Source: Xenopus tropicalis
Taxonomy: Eukaryota > Chordata > Amphibia > Anura > Pipidae
Assembly: GCF_000004195.4 (NCBI RefSeq)
Contig: NC_030683.2
Span: forward strand, 87,755,410 to 87,819,409
Direction: 5' to 3'
Length of the DNA: 64,000 nucleotides
Shown here: positions 25,546 through 38,500 of the stretch, piece after piece
How the letters are laid out: every line of letters starts with the position of its first letter
Numbering within the stretch: position 1 is the first letter of the stretch
Notes under the pieces: generated by a model
What the model saw: only the letters and a program-made list of their open reading frames with translations
Databases searched by the model: none
Told to the model about the DNA's origin: nothing
Program-made: the position numbers and the translations under genes

Positions 25546-27524
25546 AACGTGAAGATTACAATAATGTTCCCACAGCCAGCCCAGAGAAAATAATAGGGGC
25601 TTTTTGTAGGGTCTCTGCTGATGCAATATACAGTTGTTGCAATATACAGCTGAAAACCCAGAAATACCTAATCATAGTTAAATACATAGTAACAGATAGT
25701 TAGTAAAAGACACATATCCATCAGGATCAGGTTATGCTGCCTTCGTCTCCCCAGCAAACGGCAAGTGTCTATTGGATGATCCTACCAGTGAATCTTGACA
25801 ATTGTGTTTTTTTGTGTCTTTTTTTACATTTTGTACTGGAAAGTCATTCAATGGTTAATTATTTATTTAAGCATGATATAATATCAACTTTTTTGTTAAG
25901 TTTCTTATAAGTTGTATTTGTTGTTTTACATCGGTAGCATGCAGCTGTAAACTAGGCAGAGATTGCAGAGATGATAGGGAAATTGTAGAGAAAATATTAC
26001 AAGCCACAAAGTCCACCACCAGCTTTCAGTAAGAACACTTTGCTGCTCAAACAGCAATTGTGAAGTTGAGTTCTTCTACTTACGAAACATGAACTACACA
26101 AAATGAACAAAGAAATGTTAAATTGTTTATTGAACCTAGAAATACAGCAAAGTAACCAAAACAGGGACTAAATAATACATAAATGCTGCAGTATATCCCA
26201 GTTTTGTAGTATTTTACAAATGATGTAGCCCAAAAAGGATAAAATGGAGAAATAATGTAATAAAACTTGTTAGCAGAAAAATAGGGGAAAAGCAAGAAAG
26301 TATTCCTTCGTGTGAACAATTTTTCCTAAAAAGGAAGTATTCACCATTGAAATTTGCAGTGTAATAACTGCCTATATTTTGTCTATTTTTGTTCCTATTT
26401 ATTCAATCTTTTTCTTAAAGACTTTTAATATATTTCCCCCCTAATACCTCATAGCACAGTTCCTAGAAAAGAAACACAGAAACAGTTTTTACAGAAGTTA
26501 CAGAAACACAAAGAGATATTAGGTCTCTACACAATAACTCAGCATGTACAGCATGCTTCTACTGGGCACGCTCTATAGTTGCTTAATTTTGGGTAGTTGC
26601 TTGGATTTAGTGTTGCTTACATTTTGAGAATAGAAAACAGTGCAAACACAAATAGAATTTAAACCTCATATCTGAGACACACTTTATTTCAATTAGCAAT
26701 TAACAATTACAGAAACAGCAAAAGAAGACTGCCTTATATTGTGTAAAAGATAATAATAATAACAACCAATTCTCAGTATCCCTAGAATGGGATCAATTAT
26801 CAAGGATACCCATACCTTAACAAACAATAAAAATCTCTATTTGATCTATATCCACTGGTTCTTCATTTACCCTGCAATATTTTTAACCTGTAATTAGGAT
26901 GTGCCAAACAACAAGCTGGTCTTTAAACAGTACATTTGCAGAAAAATATGGGCACTATTTATTTCCCTCCAGGTTGCATGATTTAATAGAATAGTCTACC
27001 TTAAGATAATTACTTAATTTTATTTTACTGATCTTAATTAGATAAAAGAAATGTAAAAGCATTTAGGCGCACCATAAGTGGCTTAGATCAGATGTAAGGA
27101 AGTTATTAGGAATGAAAAGCAAAGAATTTCAAAACTACAAATCTGAGGGGATAGTGGCTTCTTTTAGAGAATATACTGTAAGAGCTGCAGCAAAGTTAAG
27201 CAAAAGCCAAGAAGGCAAAAAGAGAAAATGAGGAACAAATACCTTTGCTTGCAAAGGCTAAGCCCAAAAAATCTTAATATCAATAGCAATAGGAAAACTT
27301 TAAGAATATGGCTCCACTGTAAAATTGAAATATTTTGGTAACTGGGGGCACTGAAAAAGTAAATGTTTTCTTTTTCTCAGCAAATACATGTCAGGATTTA
27401 GGAGTCACTCTGTAAAGACTGCTTAGCTCAATCAAACTTCCCATGCATGAAACAGGATACGGTACTTAACTATTATTGCAAGTGGAAGCATTCAGAGCTT
27501 AATTCAGAGTTGGTTAGGCCAATT
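25546..27524. other. non-coding stretch, nothing recognised
   Basis: About 2 kb of AT-rich sequence with no defended exon. Confidence 0.35.
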
Positions 27525-28420
27525 TTTTTGTTGTTTTTAGGTTCTCTTTCATCTGGTATGGTACCAATAGATTAGAAAAAAGCTGATGCAATGCCACCAT
27601 TTAAAAAAGGATTATAATGTCAACCTGTAAATATTAAGCTGTTATATTTGACAGCTGTAGTGACCAAGTAGGTTGTTAGTCATCAGGATCTATATAATGT
27701 TGAGAAAATTACATATTATTAAAAGGGCAATAACATCTTTTCTAACCTTTATGACCATTTAGTTAACATACCTAACTATCATTCACCAATGGTGCTTCAT
27801 GTTAATTTCCATTGGCAGGGCCAAAAAATGCAGATGTTGTTGCCCCTTGTCTTGCACATTAACTAATGGGATCAGAGTTTCCCCTAAAGAGCTGTAAGGG
27901 AACTTTTTTGGGAAGAAATAGGCAACATGGGATCTTTTCTTTTAAATGAAGAACAGTTGTAGCATAGTGCAAAGGAGCTTCCCTAGCAAGGTAGGACAAT
28001 TTATAATCTATTTCAGAGCTAAAAACACTTTACTCACAATTTAATTTAGACTTCCCATTGACTCCAAATCATTGTGATGAAATTTCACTGTTTTTAGTGA
28101 TTTTGTGAAATGTGACCAGTTTCACTACTTAATACACAGGGTATAAAATTACTAGGCAGAGGCCTTAACTAACTTAACTGGATATCCACATGAGTTGACC
28201 ATGTAGAACTGTTTTTCAGAGAACAGTGCAGTGGACGGCAAGATGGTATTTATTTATAATGCATTCCAAATAATTTAATAGCAGCAGAATAGATTAATTA
28301 TTAGTGTGTTTTGTGATAAATAAAAATTACGTTTGTTTTATTAATCAGCATGGCTTTATGAAGGACAGTTTATGTCATAACAATTTACTTGCTTTTTATA
28401 TGATATAAGGTTATGCACCT
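27525..28420 (+). mobile_element. decayed LINE reverse transcriptase pieces
   Basis: Near 27540-27615 the plus strand can be read, with defects, as a VP..W..A...PFKKG pattern, and near 28338-28405 as QHGFMKDSLCHNNLLAFYM. Both are blocks found in that order in CR1-like reverse transcriptases. They are separated by about 700 bp without recognisable LINE sequence, so the copy is interrupted or deeply eroded. Confidence 0.5.
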
Positions 28421-28537
28421 GGGTTTTAAATGTGAAGGCAATGAATGGAGCTAAGCTAGGCAAACAAACAATAATATTCAGCATAAGGAAAGTATTTTTC
28501 TGTATTAAAAGTTTTTGACACCTTTGCAGATTGTGCA

Positions 28538-28866
28538 TTAAGCTGGCCATACATGTGGCGATCTGACGATGTCTGAAACATCGTCGGATCCGCCACACAC
28601 CATTCAGGGCTGAATCGGCAGGTAAGGAGGTAGAAACAATAGGATTTCTACCTCCTTCTGCCGATTCAGCGCTGAAGGGAGATTTTGGTCAGGCGCCTTC
28701 TATGGCGCCCGATCAAAATTTTCAAACTGGTCCAATCGGCGAGTCGGCCGATATCAGCAGCTTCCTGCGATATCGGTCGACTCGCCGACATACCATACAT
28801 GCACCGAATATCGTACGAAACGAGGTTTTGTGCGATATTATCAGTGCGTGTATGGCCACCTTTAGT
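28538..28866. mobile_element. palindromic MITE ending in TGGCCATACA, TTAA-type flank
   Basis: The left end is TTAAGCTGGCCATACATG and the right end CGTGTATGGCCACCTTTAG, an inverted pair. Inner arms also fold: 'gaggtagaaacaataggatt' against 'tctacctccttctgccgatt', and 'aatcggcgagtcggccgata' against 'tatcggtcgactcgccgaca'. A TTAA at the left suggests a piggyBac- or Kolobok-type mobilising enzyme. The right flank is only TTTAG, so this is tentative. Confidence 0.6.
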
Positions 28867-29465
28867 CAAAAATGTACAGTAATTCCAATAAACTTTTCCA
28901 CTGTATAAAAAGGCACAATAACTCCCTCTTCCCTCCTGGGTCTTCACAACGGAAGTTAAGATTAGATTGGGTGTAAATGAATGACATGTTAAGCTTTGCT
29001 TGTATAAATTATACTTTATCTCAGTGTTTATCTTCCCTCTTGCTTTGCTTTCATCCTGTGCCTTGGCTGGGTGATTATTTTGTGCTTTCCCAGACCTGTG
29101 TGCAGCTGTTTCCAGCTCTTATTCTCCCTGTTTGTTAACATATTTTTTAGGGAAGAGCATTTGCTGGGGGTGAGTATTTGTAATGGTGATTCGTTCCTAA
29201 GTGATTTGTTAACATGTGATCCAGATGAGTTTAACAAGGAGTTCAACAAGGAGCGCTATTACAGAGGATTCTGGTATCTTTCAGTATAGAAATGAATTGA
29301 CTGTTTCAAGTCTTAGAAGATATAGTGATTTACTTCTCATGATCCTAGCAAACTGGCTTCGCAAAACTCCCCTGTCTTCCAACTACAGTCTCTTTTAAAT
29401 ACTAATGCCAGAATTTTCCTCCTCTCATCTAAGAGTACCGGCCCTCCTCTGCCCTAGTTCTCATC
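28867..29465 (+). promoter_or_regulatory. upstream region of the receptor gene
   Basis: About 600 bp between the MITE and the first coding exon. It must hold the 5' untranslated region and possibly the promoter if there is no non-coding first exon. I see no clear TATA box at a fitting distance and no GC-rich island. The assignment is by position only. Confidence 0.25.
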
Positions 29466-29586
29466 ATGGCTTTCCATGAAACCTCACTGCATCTCTTCTC
29501 TTGTGTCTTCATAAGTTCCTGGCTGATTCCTTCGCTCCTCTCAGAGCAACTGCTTAGTCGACCTCCACCCACTATTACTGCTGTTG
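29466..29586 (+). CDS. tnfrsf18: tnfrsf18-like exon 1 (signal peptide)
   Basis: Encodes residues 1-40 plus one base. The hydrophobic run LHLFSCVFISSWLIPSLL is a convincing signal peptide, with cleavage expected near residue 26. The donor is G|GTGAGA. It is too short to show up as a long open frame. Confidence 0.65.
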
Positions 29587-32500
29587 GTGAGAAAAACTAT
29601 GAAATGCAAATTGTAAAAAAAATCATTAAAGGAAACACTCTTTAAGTCTGACAAGATTAATGGAATCCTGTTTAGCTACTGTTCCTCATAATAACATTTC
29701 AAGCTTTTTGAAAGAGGTGTAGAGAGAGGAAGCATGCGGTCTAAGCTGCACGCCCCTTTTCTAAATAGGAAAAACAGTGACTCATTTATATACAGAACAG
29801 GGAGATCCACGGTTCAGCATACAGCTGCAATTGGACATTACTACAGCTAAAATACAGCGGCACTTAGAGAAGCCACAACCAAAGCGGTGCAATAGAAGAA
29901 GAAGTTATCAGTTTGCAGGAATTTATCTAACAGGAATGCAACTCAGTAGTCATATCATCAGGAGTTGGCTGTTTGTGGGAGCTTGGTCGCTGATGGTGGA
30001 AAGATTTGGAGCAGTATGGGCTAACTGTGACAGTGGAAATTATATGGCATATAACAATAAAACATGCTGCCCACCATGCATACGTAGTGAGTATAGAATT
30101 CTCTTTCTGTATTAGTCTCATTCTTGTTTTTTACTATAATAAAACTATGTTTAAGTAGTTTAATTCTTTAAATCAACGTGCCTTACAGCATAAGAAAAAG
30201 GAACAGGGCTGTCCAAATGCATTGATTTTCATAAAAAAAAGTGCTAAGAATGAGAAGTTATACTCCAAAAACTTGTGCTTGAGTCATGGCATCTGGAGAT
30301 CTCTCATTACATCGAAGTAATTCCTTGGATTTTTTATTGTTGAGATACAAATTAGCTGCCCATTTTGTATTAAGGAGTCATTTTCTATTGCTAGAATTTG
30401 TTTTCAGATACAATATTCAATCACTGAATCTTTTATCAGCAACTGATCACCAGATATCAAACTGTATTTGACTGCTGCTTAAGTCAGAGAAGTTTTTACC
30501 TCAATAATACCCTGTTATGTTATACATTTGTAAATTAAATGAAAAATATATATTTTTGCTTGCATAAGATCTGTTGAGTGCTCTATTTCATGGGATAATG
30601 TCATATCTAAGTATAAACGTAGCTTCTGACCTATTATAAAGGCAAGCTAGCTTAATTTGGTGGATAAACTAATGTTAGCAATGTTTTTTCATCAGCTTGG
30701 TCTTTTTCTGCACTGCACCCAGTACAGTCAGTTCTCACAGCTCTGTCTTTACAGATGCATGAAGAATTTTTTCACTAAGAATAAGGTCCCCGGACTGACA
30801 GCAGGGGAGTACAGGTATGAGGCAGATAGCAAAACTAGGAGGAAGAAGGAACTTGGGTTAGGTTCCAAGCGTGAGGTAGCGTACCGCCCAACATTTGAAA
30901 AATGTAAAGAGGGACAAAAACAAATTCAATGTGTAGCGCGAAAATCGGGACATTTGGGAGGTATAACTTTGTGTAGGCTGAAGAAAAAAGTATTTCGGGC
31001 AGTCCAAAGACCAGCTGTACATTGTCTGTCTCACCCTCCTATAGAAATCTTTTGGGGTTAACTATGGCGTTTAGCTGGGGGAAGGTAATCTGTAGGTCTG
31101 CTAATTCAGTCATAGCTGGGGGTGAAATGCTTGCCATTTGGGGAGGCTTATGTCCAGTGATTATAACACCTGACTGGTTCTGAGACTGGCTTACTGTGGC
31201 CATGCATCCAAAGTGGTGACAAATTTTCAGGTAGCCTTGGAAAATGTGTGGTGCATACTTGGGCAAGCATTTCTTGCTGACTGTTTTCTGTAGGTTACTC
31301 CATTGGACACATTTACCTAGTGTTAGCAAAAGCATTTAGCTAACTCATTGTCAATTATTATGTTGCAGAATCTGAAAAAATTAACCCTTGTGAAAGCCAA
31401 ATGAGTCGGGCTATAGAGTGTCGCTGTGACAAGGATTTTGCTTGTGATGAAAAGGAATGTCGGTCATGTGTACCTCTGCCTCAGTGCAGTGACATACATA
31501 GAACAGGTAACAGGGCATAACACTTTATCAGGATCAAAGTCAGAAGGAATGCAGATTTTGTTTGAATCTGTGCACTATTATTTATCTTTAAGCATTTATC
31601 ATATTGAGGCTATGTTAAAAATATCATTATGTCCACCTAATCATCACTGTGGTTAGGGTAAAGGCAGGGGGGAAGTTCCACTGTAAACAGTCATGTCTGC
31701 CAGTGTTTTCCACTGGTGGAGAAGGACAGAAATTTTTCATGTCACTTGTCACTGAAGTTAATGGCAAACAGCAGTGACAAGCCTAAAAATGAAAATGCAC
31801 GTTTGAGAATTTTCAGTCTGTAAAGGTATGCAGTCTATTTTCTGGAAACCCCTTATCTACAAATACAGAAATGCTTGTGTGATGATGTTGGTGGAAACAC
31901 AATCCCTTCCATTTTTTTTTAATGTTTTGGGTCTATATTTCTGTAGTGGCCATGGCCACATCAGTATTAGTAGGGCACCATACTGTTAAGTAATTAAAAT
32001 ATAATGTACTGTTGTGGTGCATTCTTAATACTTGTGTGTTTGCTTCAGAAAGACTACTATATTTTCAATAAGCTGCTGTGTATCCACGAGGACAGACTTA
32101 TGTAACCTGCGCCACTGAGCCCTATTACAGTTTACATAGCTGCCCCCAGGCAAAGATCTCTGCACCCTGAAACAGATTCAGTTAGGCAGGGTGCAAAGTG
32201 CACTGTCTTCCTGTTTTTAAATGGCCTGTTGGCGTTTGCATTAGAAATTAACAACAAAAAGTAGTTGACTAAGGTAGGTCAACTATGTACAAGTGTAAAT
32301 GACCTCATGACAAACATTTCTCCATTTACCTATTAATTTCCATTTGCAGTGAATTTAAGTCTAGTGATGAGCAAATTTTTTCGGCAGGCATGGATTTGTA
32401 GCTAATTTCCACATTTCGGCATTGGCGAATTGTCTTCACTGCAAATTTGTCACATATTAAAAAAAGTCACGATCATGTCAATTCAGGTGTGGTCGCCTCA

Positions 32501-35500
32501 AAATAGGCACGAGCGACACCCACGTTTCACTGTTTCGCAAATTTTGACCATGATTTTCAGGGGCTGACCACATGTTGTTTTTGTGGCACATTCAGGGGAT
32601 GTGATGTTTTGTATCTTCACCTTCCTTTGAATAAGATTTGTGTAGAACCTATTCAAGAAAACAGTCCATGTCCACACATAGCAGTTATGAGTCCGTGTTT
32701 CAGACACTGTGAATGACTGCTCTCACCCATTTTTTGTAAGCTCAGAGGGGCAGGGACTTTTTCTTAAATCATATCACTTAATTTGATTTATATGATAATA
32801 TGATTTATTTATTAATACAGAGTCTACCAAGTTCAACACTTCCAAATAAACCCCAATGCACATATATACACATTCTTCTACAATCCTATTTACATATATA
32901 AACTATATACTAAATCTAGATCTTAAGATACCAATAGTCTTGGATAATATGTTTGTTCAAACAAATTATCCAGGCATTAATAGAATCAGCAGAAGGAAAG
33001 GCTAAGTCACCTGGGGGTGCCAAAATGTCAGGCAACCCCTAGTGAATTTAATCGCTTAACTTTTACCCCGGGCTGGTGCCCCTGTTAGGAGAAAATCGCA
33101 CCAGCCCGGGGTACCTGAGAGCGAGCGTCTCCTCTTCCTTCTGCTATCTTTGCACCTGCGCAGTAGAATGAAAAGCCAAACTTTAACAAAAAAGTCAGCT
33201 TTTTCACTCTGCTGCGCATGCGCCGGCCCAGGAATTCCAAAGACTGAAGAAAGAAGGAAGAGGAAACACTCGCTGCAGCTACCCCGGGCTGGTGCTGTTC
33301 TCTCCTAACAGGGGCACCAGCCCAGGGTAAAAGGTAAGCGATTAAAGTCACTGGGGGGTGCTTAACATTTTGGCACCCCCAAGTGACTTAGCCTTTCCTT
33401 CTCTAAGTTTAAAGGGGTAGACTATCTGTGTATGATGTCCTTTGATGTTTTTGCAAAGAGTAATCATGTCCCCACACAAGAACAACCCCAACTCTGAGAG
33501 TTAACTCTCATAGTTTAAATCCCCCATCTCTTTTACCAATTTAGCTGAATGTCTCTGCACTCTCTCCAGCTCATTAATATCCTTATTAAGGACTGGAGCC
33601 CAAAACTTCACTGCATAAGGTGAGGCCTACTAGGCACTTGTAATGAGTCAAATTTATGTTTTCTTCCCTCAAGTTAATGTCCTTTTTATGCAAAACAGTA
33701 CTTTATTTGCTTTAGTAGCCACCAAATAACACTGCCTAAAATTACACAGTATGTCATCCCAAATTTTAAGGATACCCTGAACACACTACCATTTACTATA
33801 TAACACATACATAGGTTATTTCTACCCAAGTGCATAATCTTACACTTATCAACACTAAGGGGCACATTTACTAATCCACGAACATCCGAAAAGCGTCTGA
33901 ATGCGTTTTTTTCGTAATGATCGGTATTTTGCGATTTTTTCGGAAATTGTCGCGACTTTTTCGTAGCCATTCCGACTTTTTTGCAAATTGGCGCAACTTT
34001 TTCGTAGCGTTACAACTTGCGCGAATTGTCGCAACTTTTTCGTAGCCATCGCGCTGAGTACGAAAGTTTCGGATTCATTCAAGCTTCGGTATCGTGACTT
34101 TCCTTGGGCCAGGTTGGAGCTGCAGGGTGCCATTGAGTCCTATGGGAGGCTTCCAAAATCATGCTAAGTCTGAAAGTTTTGCCCGCAGTTTACGAGCGCT
34201 CAATACGAAAAAGTCGCGGCAAGATACGAGCAAATCGTAACGGCTACGAAAAAGTCGCGACAATTCGCGCAAGTCGTAATGGTTACGAAAAAGTTGCGAC
34301 AATTTACGAAAAAGTAGTAACGGCGACCAAAAAAATCGCAAAAAATACGAAAAAGTCGCAAAATGTTCGTTTCCAATCGGAATTTTTCCCATTCGGATTC
34401 GTGGGTTAGTAAATCAGCCCCTAAGCCTCACTTGGCAGTTTGCCGCCCACTTTTTCAGTTTTGTCAAATTACTCTGCAAAGTGGCAGCATCCTGAGTGTA
34501 ACTTATAGTTTTGCACATTTTAGTATTACCAGCAAAAATAGAGACATCACTTTCAATGCCTTCATCAAGGTAATTAATAAACTTGTTAAAAGCAAAGGTC
34601 CAAGACCACTGAGGTACCCCTCTTGCAAAATCGGTCCATTTAGAAAATACTCCATTTACCACCACACATTCTAATCTATTCTTCAGCTAGTTCTCTATCC
34701 AAGTACAAGCATTATGTTCCAGGCCAATATCCCTATATTTTACAAATATTCTTCTATGTGGTATTGTAGAAATGCTTTAGCAAAGTCTAAAGAGATCACA
34801 TTCACTGCCATCCCTAAGTCTAGATTTCAGCTCACCTCCTAGTAGAACAAGTTACATATAAAACCATGCTGGCACAAACTTATAGTATTGCACTTTTCAA
34901 TGTATTTATGTATATTATCCCTTATTACCCCCTCCAAAATCTTTTCTACCACTGAAGTCAAACTATCAGGCCTATAGTTTTCCTGTTGAGAATGGGATCC
35001 CTTTTTTAAATTGTGGCACCACATCAGCAATTTGTCAGTCTCATGGCACCATGTACAGCTGTACATGGTAGAGAAATGTGCTAGGAAATGTGCTTCAATT
35101 AGGAAATAAAGCTGAGTATACACGTATAACTATATGTAAAGGCCACTGAATGTCTAGAGCACTGAGGCAAGGGTTCCAAATAGACAACTGTGTATTAGCA
35201 GCAAACTGAGAAGTATGGTATAAATGTTATAAACAACAATGTATCCCATTTCTTTAACCATATGCATATAGGTTTTTAGGATAGTTTGGTACAGAACAGC
35301 ATCATCTAACATTTAAAATGTCATATGAATGTCATTCCTTATTCTGTAGCATCCTATGCTATAACTGTACTTCCCCTAAATATTCCACAACTCTGCCCGA
35401 AGTTGTCATCTTTTCACTCCCCCATGTCTCTCACATATATTTCCAGGTTTTCCCATTATAGTTAAATTATCTCTACCTACTGTTTTCCATTTCAATATAT

Positions 35501-38500
35501 GTTTCTTCCACTCGCACATTCTCATTCTTCCTTTCTCTTTTTATATATATATGCTTAATTTTGTTCTTCCTCTGTACTAAGTGCCTGCCTCTCTTCTTTC
35601 AACCATTTCCCTAGACCTAGATCATACATAGATAGGTAACTAGCAAGTAACATTCCACCTCAGTTTGTATTTTAAACACAAGCCAATCACCGATGCTTTT
35701 GAGATTCAGGGAGACAGCTAGTAATATATTTTAGTAGTCTAAAACACTGGCCCAGGCCCTCATATTCTCTAGGCTAGGGCTAACCAATAAAACAACCAAA
35801 ACAAAAATAAAAACGATGAAAAGTAACAAAATACCTAATAATAGCATGGGTCTGTATGGGGACTATGCAGCTCAGTGGGGGAAAGGACATGTGAAGACTG
35901 TAAGTAGCTGTTATTATTTTCCATTGAAAAGAGGGCTGCAGAAAATGTCTGATGAACGCAGTATCCTTTTGCCACACACTAAATGAACTGAGCACAGTGT
36001 CAGACTGGCCCACTGGGATACCAGGAAAACTCCCTGTGGGTCCAGGTGTCAATGGAACCTTCTGCCTCTAACCATTTGGCCTGTTTCATGGTCATTCCCT
36101 TTTTTTTTGCTTGGAAACAAAGATTAAAGAATAGATTATAGCATGTAAAGAAAATAGACTTTCTGGTGGGCCCTGGGCATCCCAGTCCAACAATGACTGA
36201 GCATTTGGGTAAAAAAAAACTGATCCCCAGCTATATGTTTCTTCTTCTTGCAGGTGACAAATTCTATGAGTACAAATGTAGAACAAAAAGCACAGTGCAA
36301 CCGTAAGTGTTTCTGATATCCTGCAATTTAATTTGAGCTGTGTACATTCAAATTTCTCAATATTTTTCAAACAAAATAAATGTTTCAAAAAAGGTACACT
36401 AAACAGTGTGATTTACGTGACAAAAATGATTGCCCTATGATATTTGCCTCTTAAGGATAGGAATGTATTATATTGTCCAAAAAGGGTTATTTCTAACAGT
36501 GGTGTACCTACCCCATGTCAGCTCCCCACCAAAAAATCCACAGAGGGGCTTAGTGCACACAACAACCTGCACCCTTTACCCGCCTGGGCTCACACAACCC
36601 CCTTGTTTTTAGGTAGGTGGAGGGAGGGGGGGGCAGCCAGGTTACTACAGTTTCTACAAAAATTAAGTAAGAAGAACCCACAGTCCATGTCCCCCCATTA
36701 CTGCAGGGTCTGTTGTCTGTTTCCTCTATAGATACCCCACTATACAGAGATGCACTGGGCAAACCCTAGGATTTTCTGTATAACAAATATTGGGCAGATT
36801 TACTAAGGGGTTGCAGCTTGCAAATTTAAACCTCTGTGTCTTCTGTGAAACAATAAATAAATCTGTCTGACATGGCTGCAGGACTTACCAAACAGCACAC
36901 TGTCAGGTGCAGTTAGCATACCCCCTCATGATGCAACTACCCCAATTGCAGTTGTCAGTTTTAGGGTGAAGACACGTGGACCTACAGTACAAGTAGCAGC
37001 TACAAGACTGGACAATGCTGATCAGTTATGGATAATTGTCTCTACATGTGTTTTAGCAGAGGCAGTTTTCAGTATTGTCTATGGCAGGGTATTTTCTGGC
37101 ATTTAGTAGCCATGGCAAGTAGGTATGTATGTATATCTTTATTTATAAAGCGCTACTTTTGTACGCACCGCTGTACAGTAGAATACATTTATACAAACAG
37201 GGGGTTATTAAGATAATAATAGATAAATACAAATTATAACAATAAATACAAGATACAGTTGCAGTAAGTTAAGAGTCAAAGACACAAGAGGATGGAGGTG
37301 CCTGCCCCGTAGAGCTTACAATCTATATTTCTACTAAGTAGCTCCACGTGTCTTTGCCATTAAGCTTTTCTATACAGATATAAAGGTCTTAGATATGGTT
37401 AGTGTGTTTTGAAAATAATCCTCAATACAGATAGTCTCCTAACACTATTGCTAAGTAACAGCCAAGGCACATCCCTCTGCTGCTAGCACCCAGCATATGC
37501 CAGGTGCTGCAGAAAAAGGTAGAGGAATTGACACTTTGCAGTAAAAGTTCTTAGAACCCAATTTACCAGCAATATAAATGGTGGCAACCCTTCCTATAAT
37601 CCACCCCTTCCCTGACCCTTCCAAGCCAGATCACCCCCATTCATACAGAGGCCAGCCTTTGCCCTGCCCATTATCCACCCATTCCTCTGCCTAGCCCAGC
37701 CATTGCCCCACCCCCAAGTGCTGTCACTGCCCGCACCCAACCTAAAGGCTGGTATTAATTGTAAAAAAGGTGGCAACCTGATTTGTACCAGTGATCATCA
37801 GTAAGTTACTTTTCTTATGTAAATTGATTATGTTTCTTCGTCATTTCATCGCTTTTCACTAAAGATAGATAGTACCATACTGTACAGTCCAGGAGAAACG
37901 TTTTCCTGATTCACACTTACTTTAAGCAAACATTGATAACTTTTTCTAATCCTCAGAGGCACTGATAGAGCCATTACATATTCCACTGGGAAAACAGCAA
38001 AGAATCCAGAGACAGAAGGTAAAACAACTGATTCCATAAGTCTCTTGCCATTGTTTTAACATTTACATTCTACTGAGATTTGTCACATGACATTATTGAT
38101 CAATGCAGGAAAAAAGCCTCTTCTTGCATTCGCCACACAGAGTTATCTTTAACACAAGATTTCTTCCGCCAGAACTTACGTAAAATAACGACGTGAATTC
38201 TGGCATTCGGACAGCGAACTTCTCGATTTATTTTACACAGATTTTGACACTATTTTTTCAGCAAATTTTATTTTACCCTGTATAATAAATAGGCCCCTAA
38301 GTCAGAACTCCACAAATAGTTTACATTGATACATGTGGTCACCTTCCACCATATTCAACTGCACTTTCAACAATAGTTATGGAACCATAGGGTGGGTCTA
38401 TAAAGGGGTCCTGAATAATCTATTTTGCCCTGAGCCCAAACCCAAATTGATAATACATATTCCTATAAGTGACTAGACATGCTTCCATACATATTAAAAT

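Larger units (their letters stand above)
32815..35050 (-). mobile_element. CR1-type LINE fragment interrupted by two MITEs (intron 3)
   Basis: CR1 text appears at 32815-32990 (3' end, 'agtctaccaagttcaacact'), 33403-33850 ('cactctctccagctcattaa', 'ggactggagcccaaaacttc') and 34425-35050 ('actctgcaaagtggcagcat', minus-strand residues VFSKWTDFARGVPQW). The order matches the intact stretch at 1788-3450. The gaps are exactly the two elements at 32991-33402 and 33859-34421. The reverse transcriptase is broken throughout. Confidence 0.8.

Noticed and set aside
29777..30115. 112-codon plus-strand frame taken as one exon
   Set aside because: Only the last part (from 30015) has TNFR features and fits the phase of exon 1. 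The upstream part has no cysteine pattern, and the frame continues past a strong donor at 30087.
33085..33351. 88-codon minus-strand frame within intron 3
   Set aside because: It falls completely within the GC-rich inner part of a palindromic MITE.
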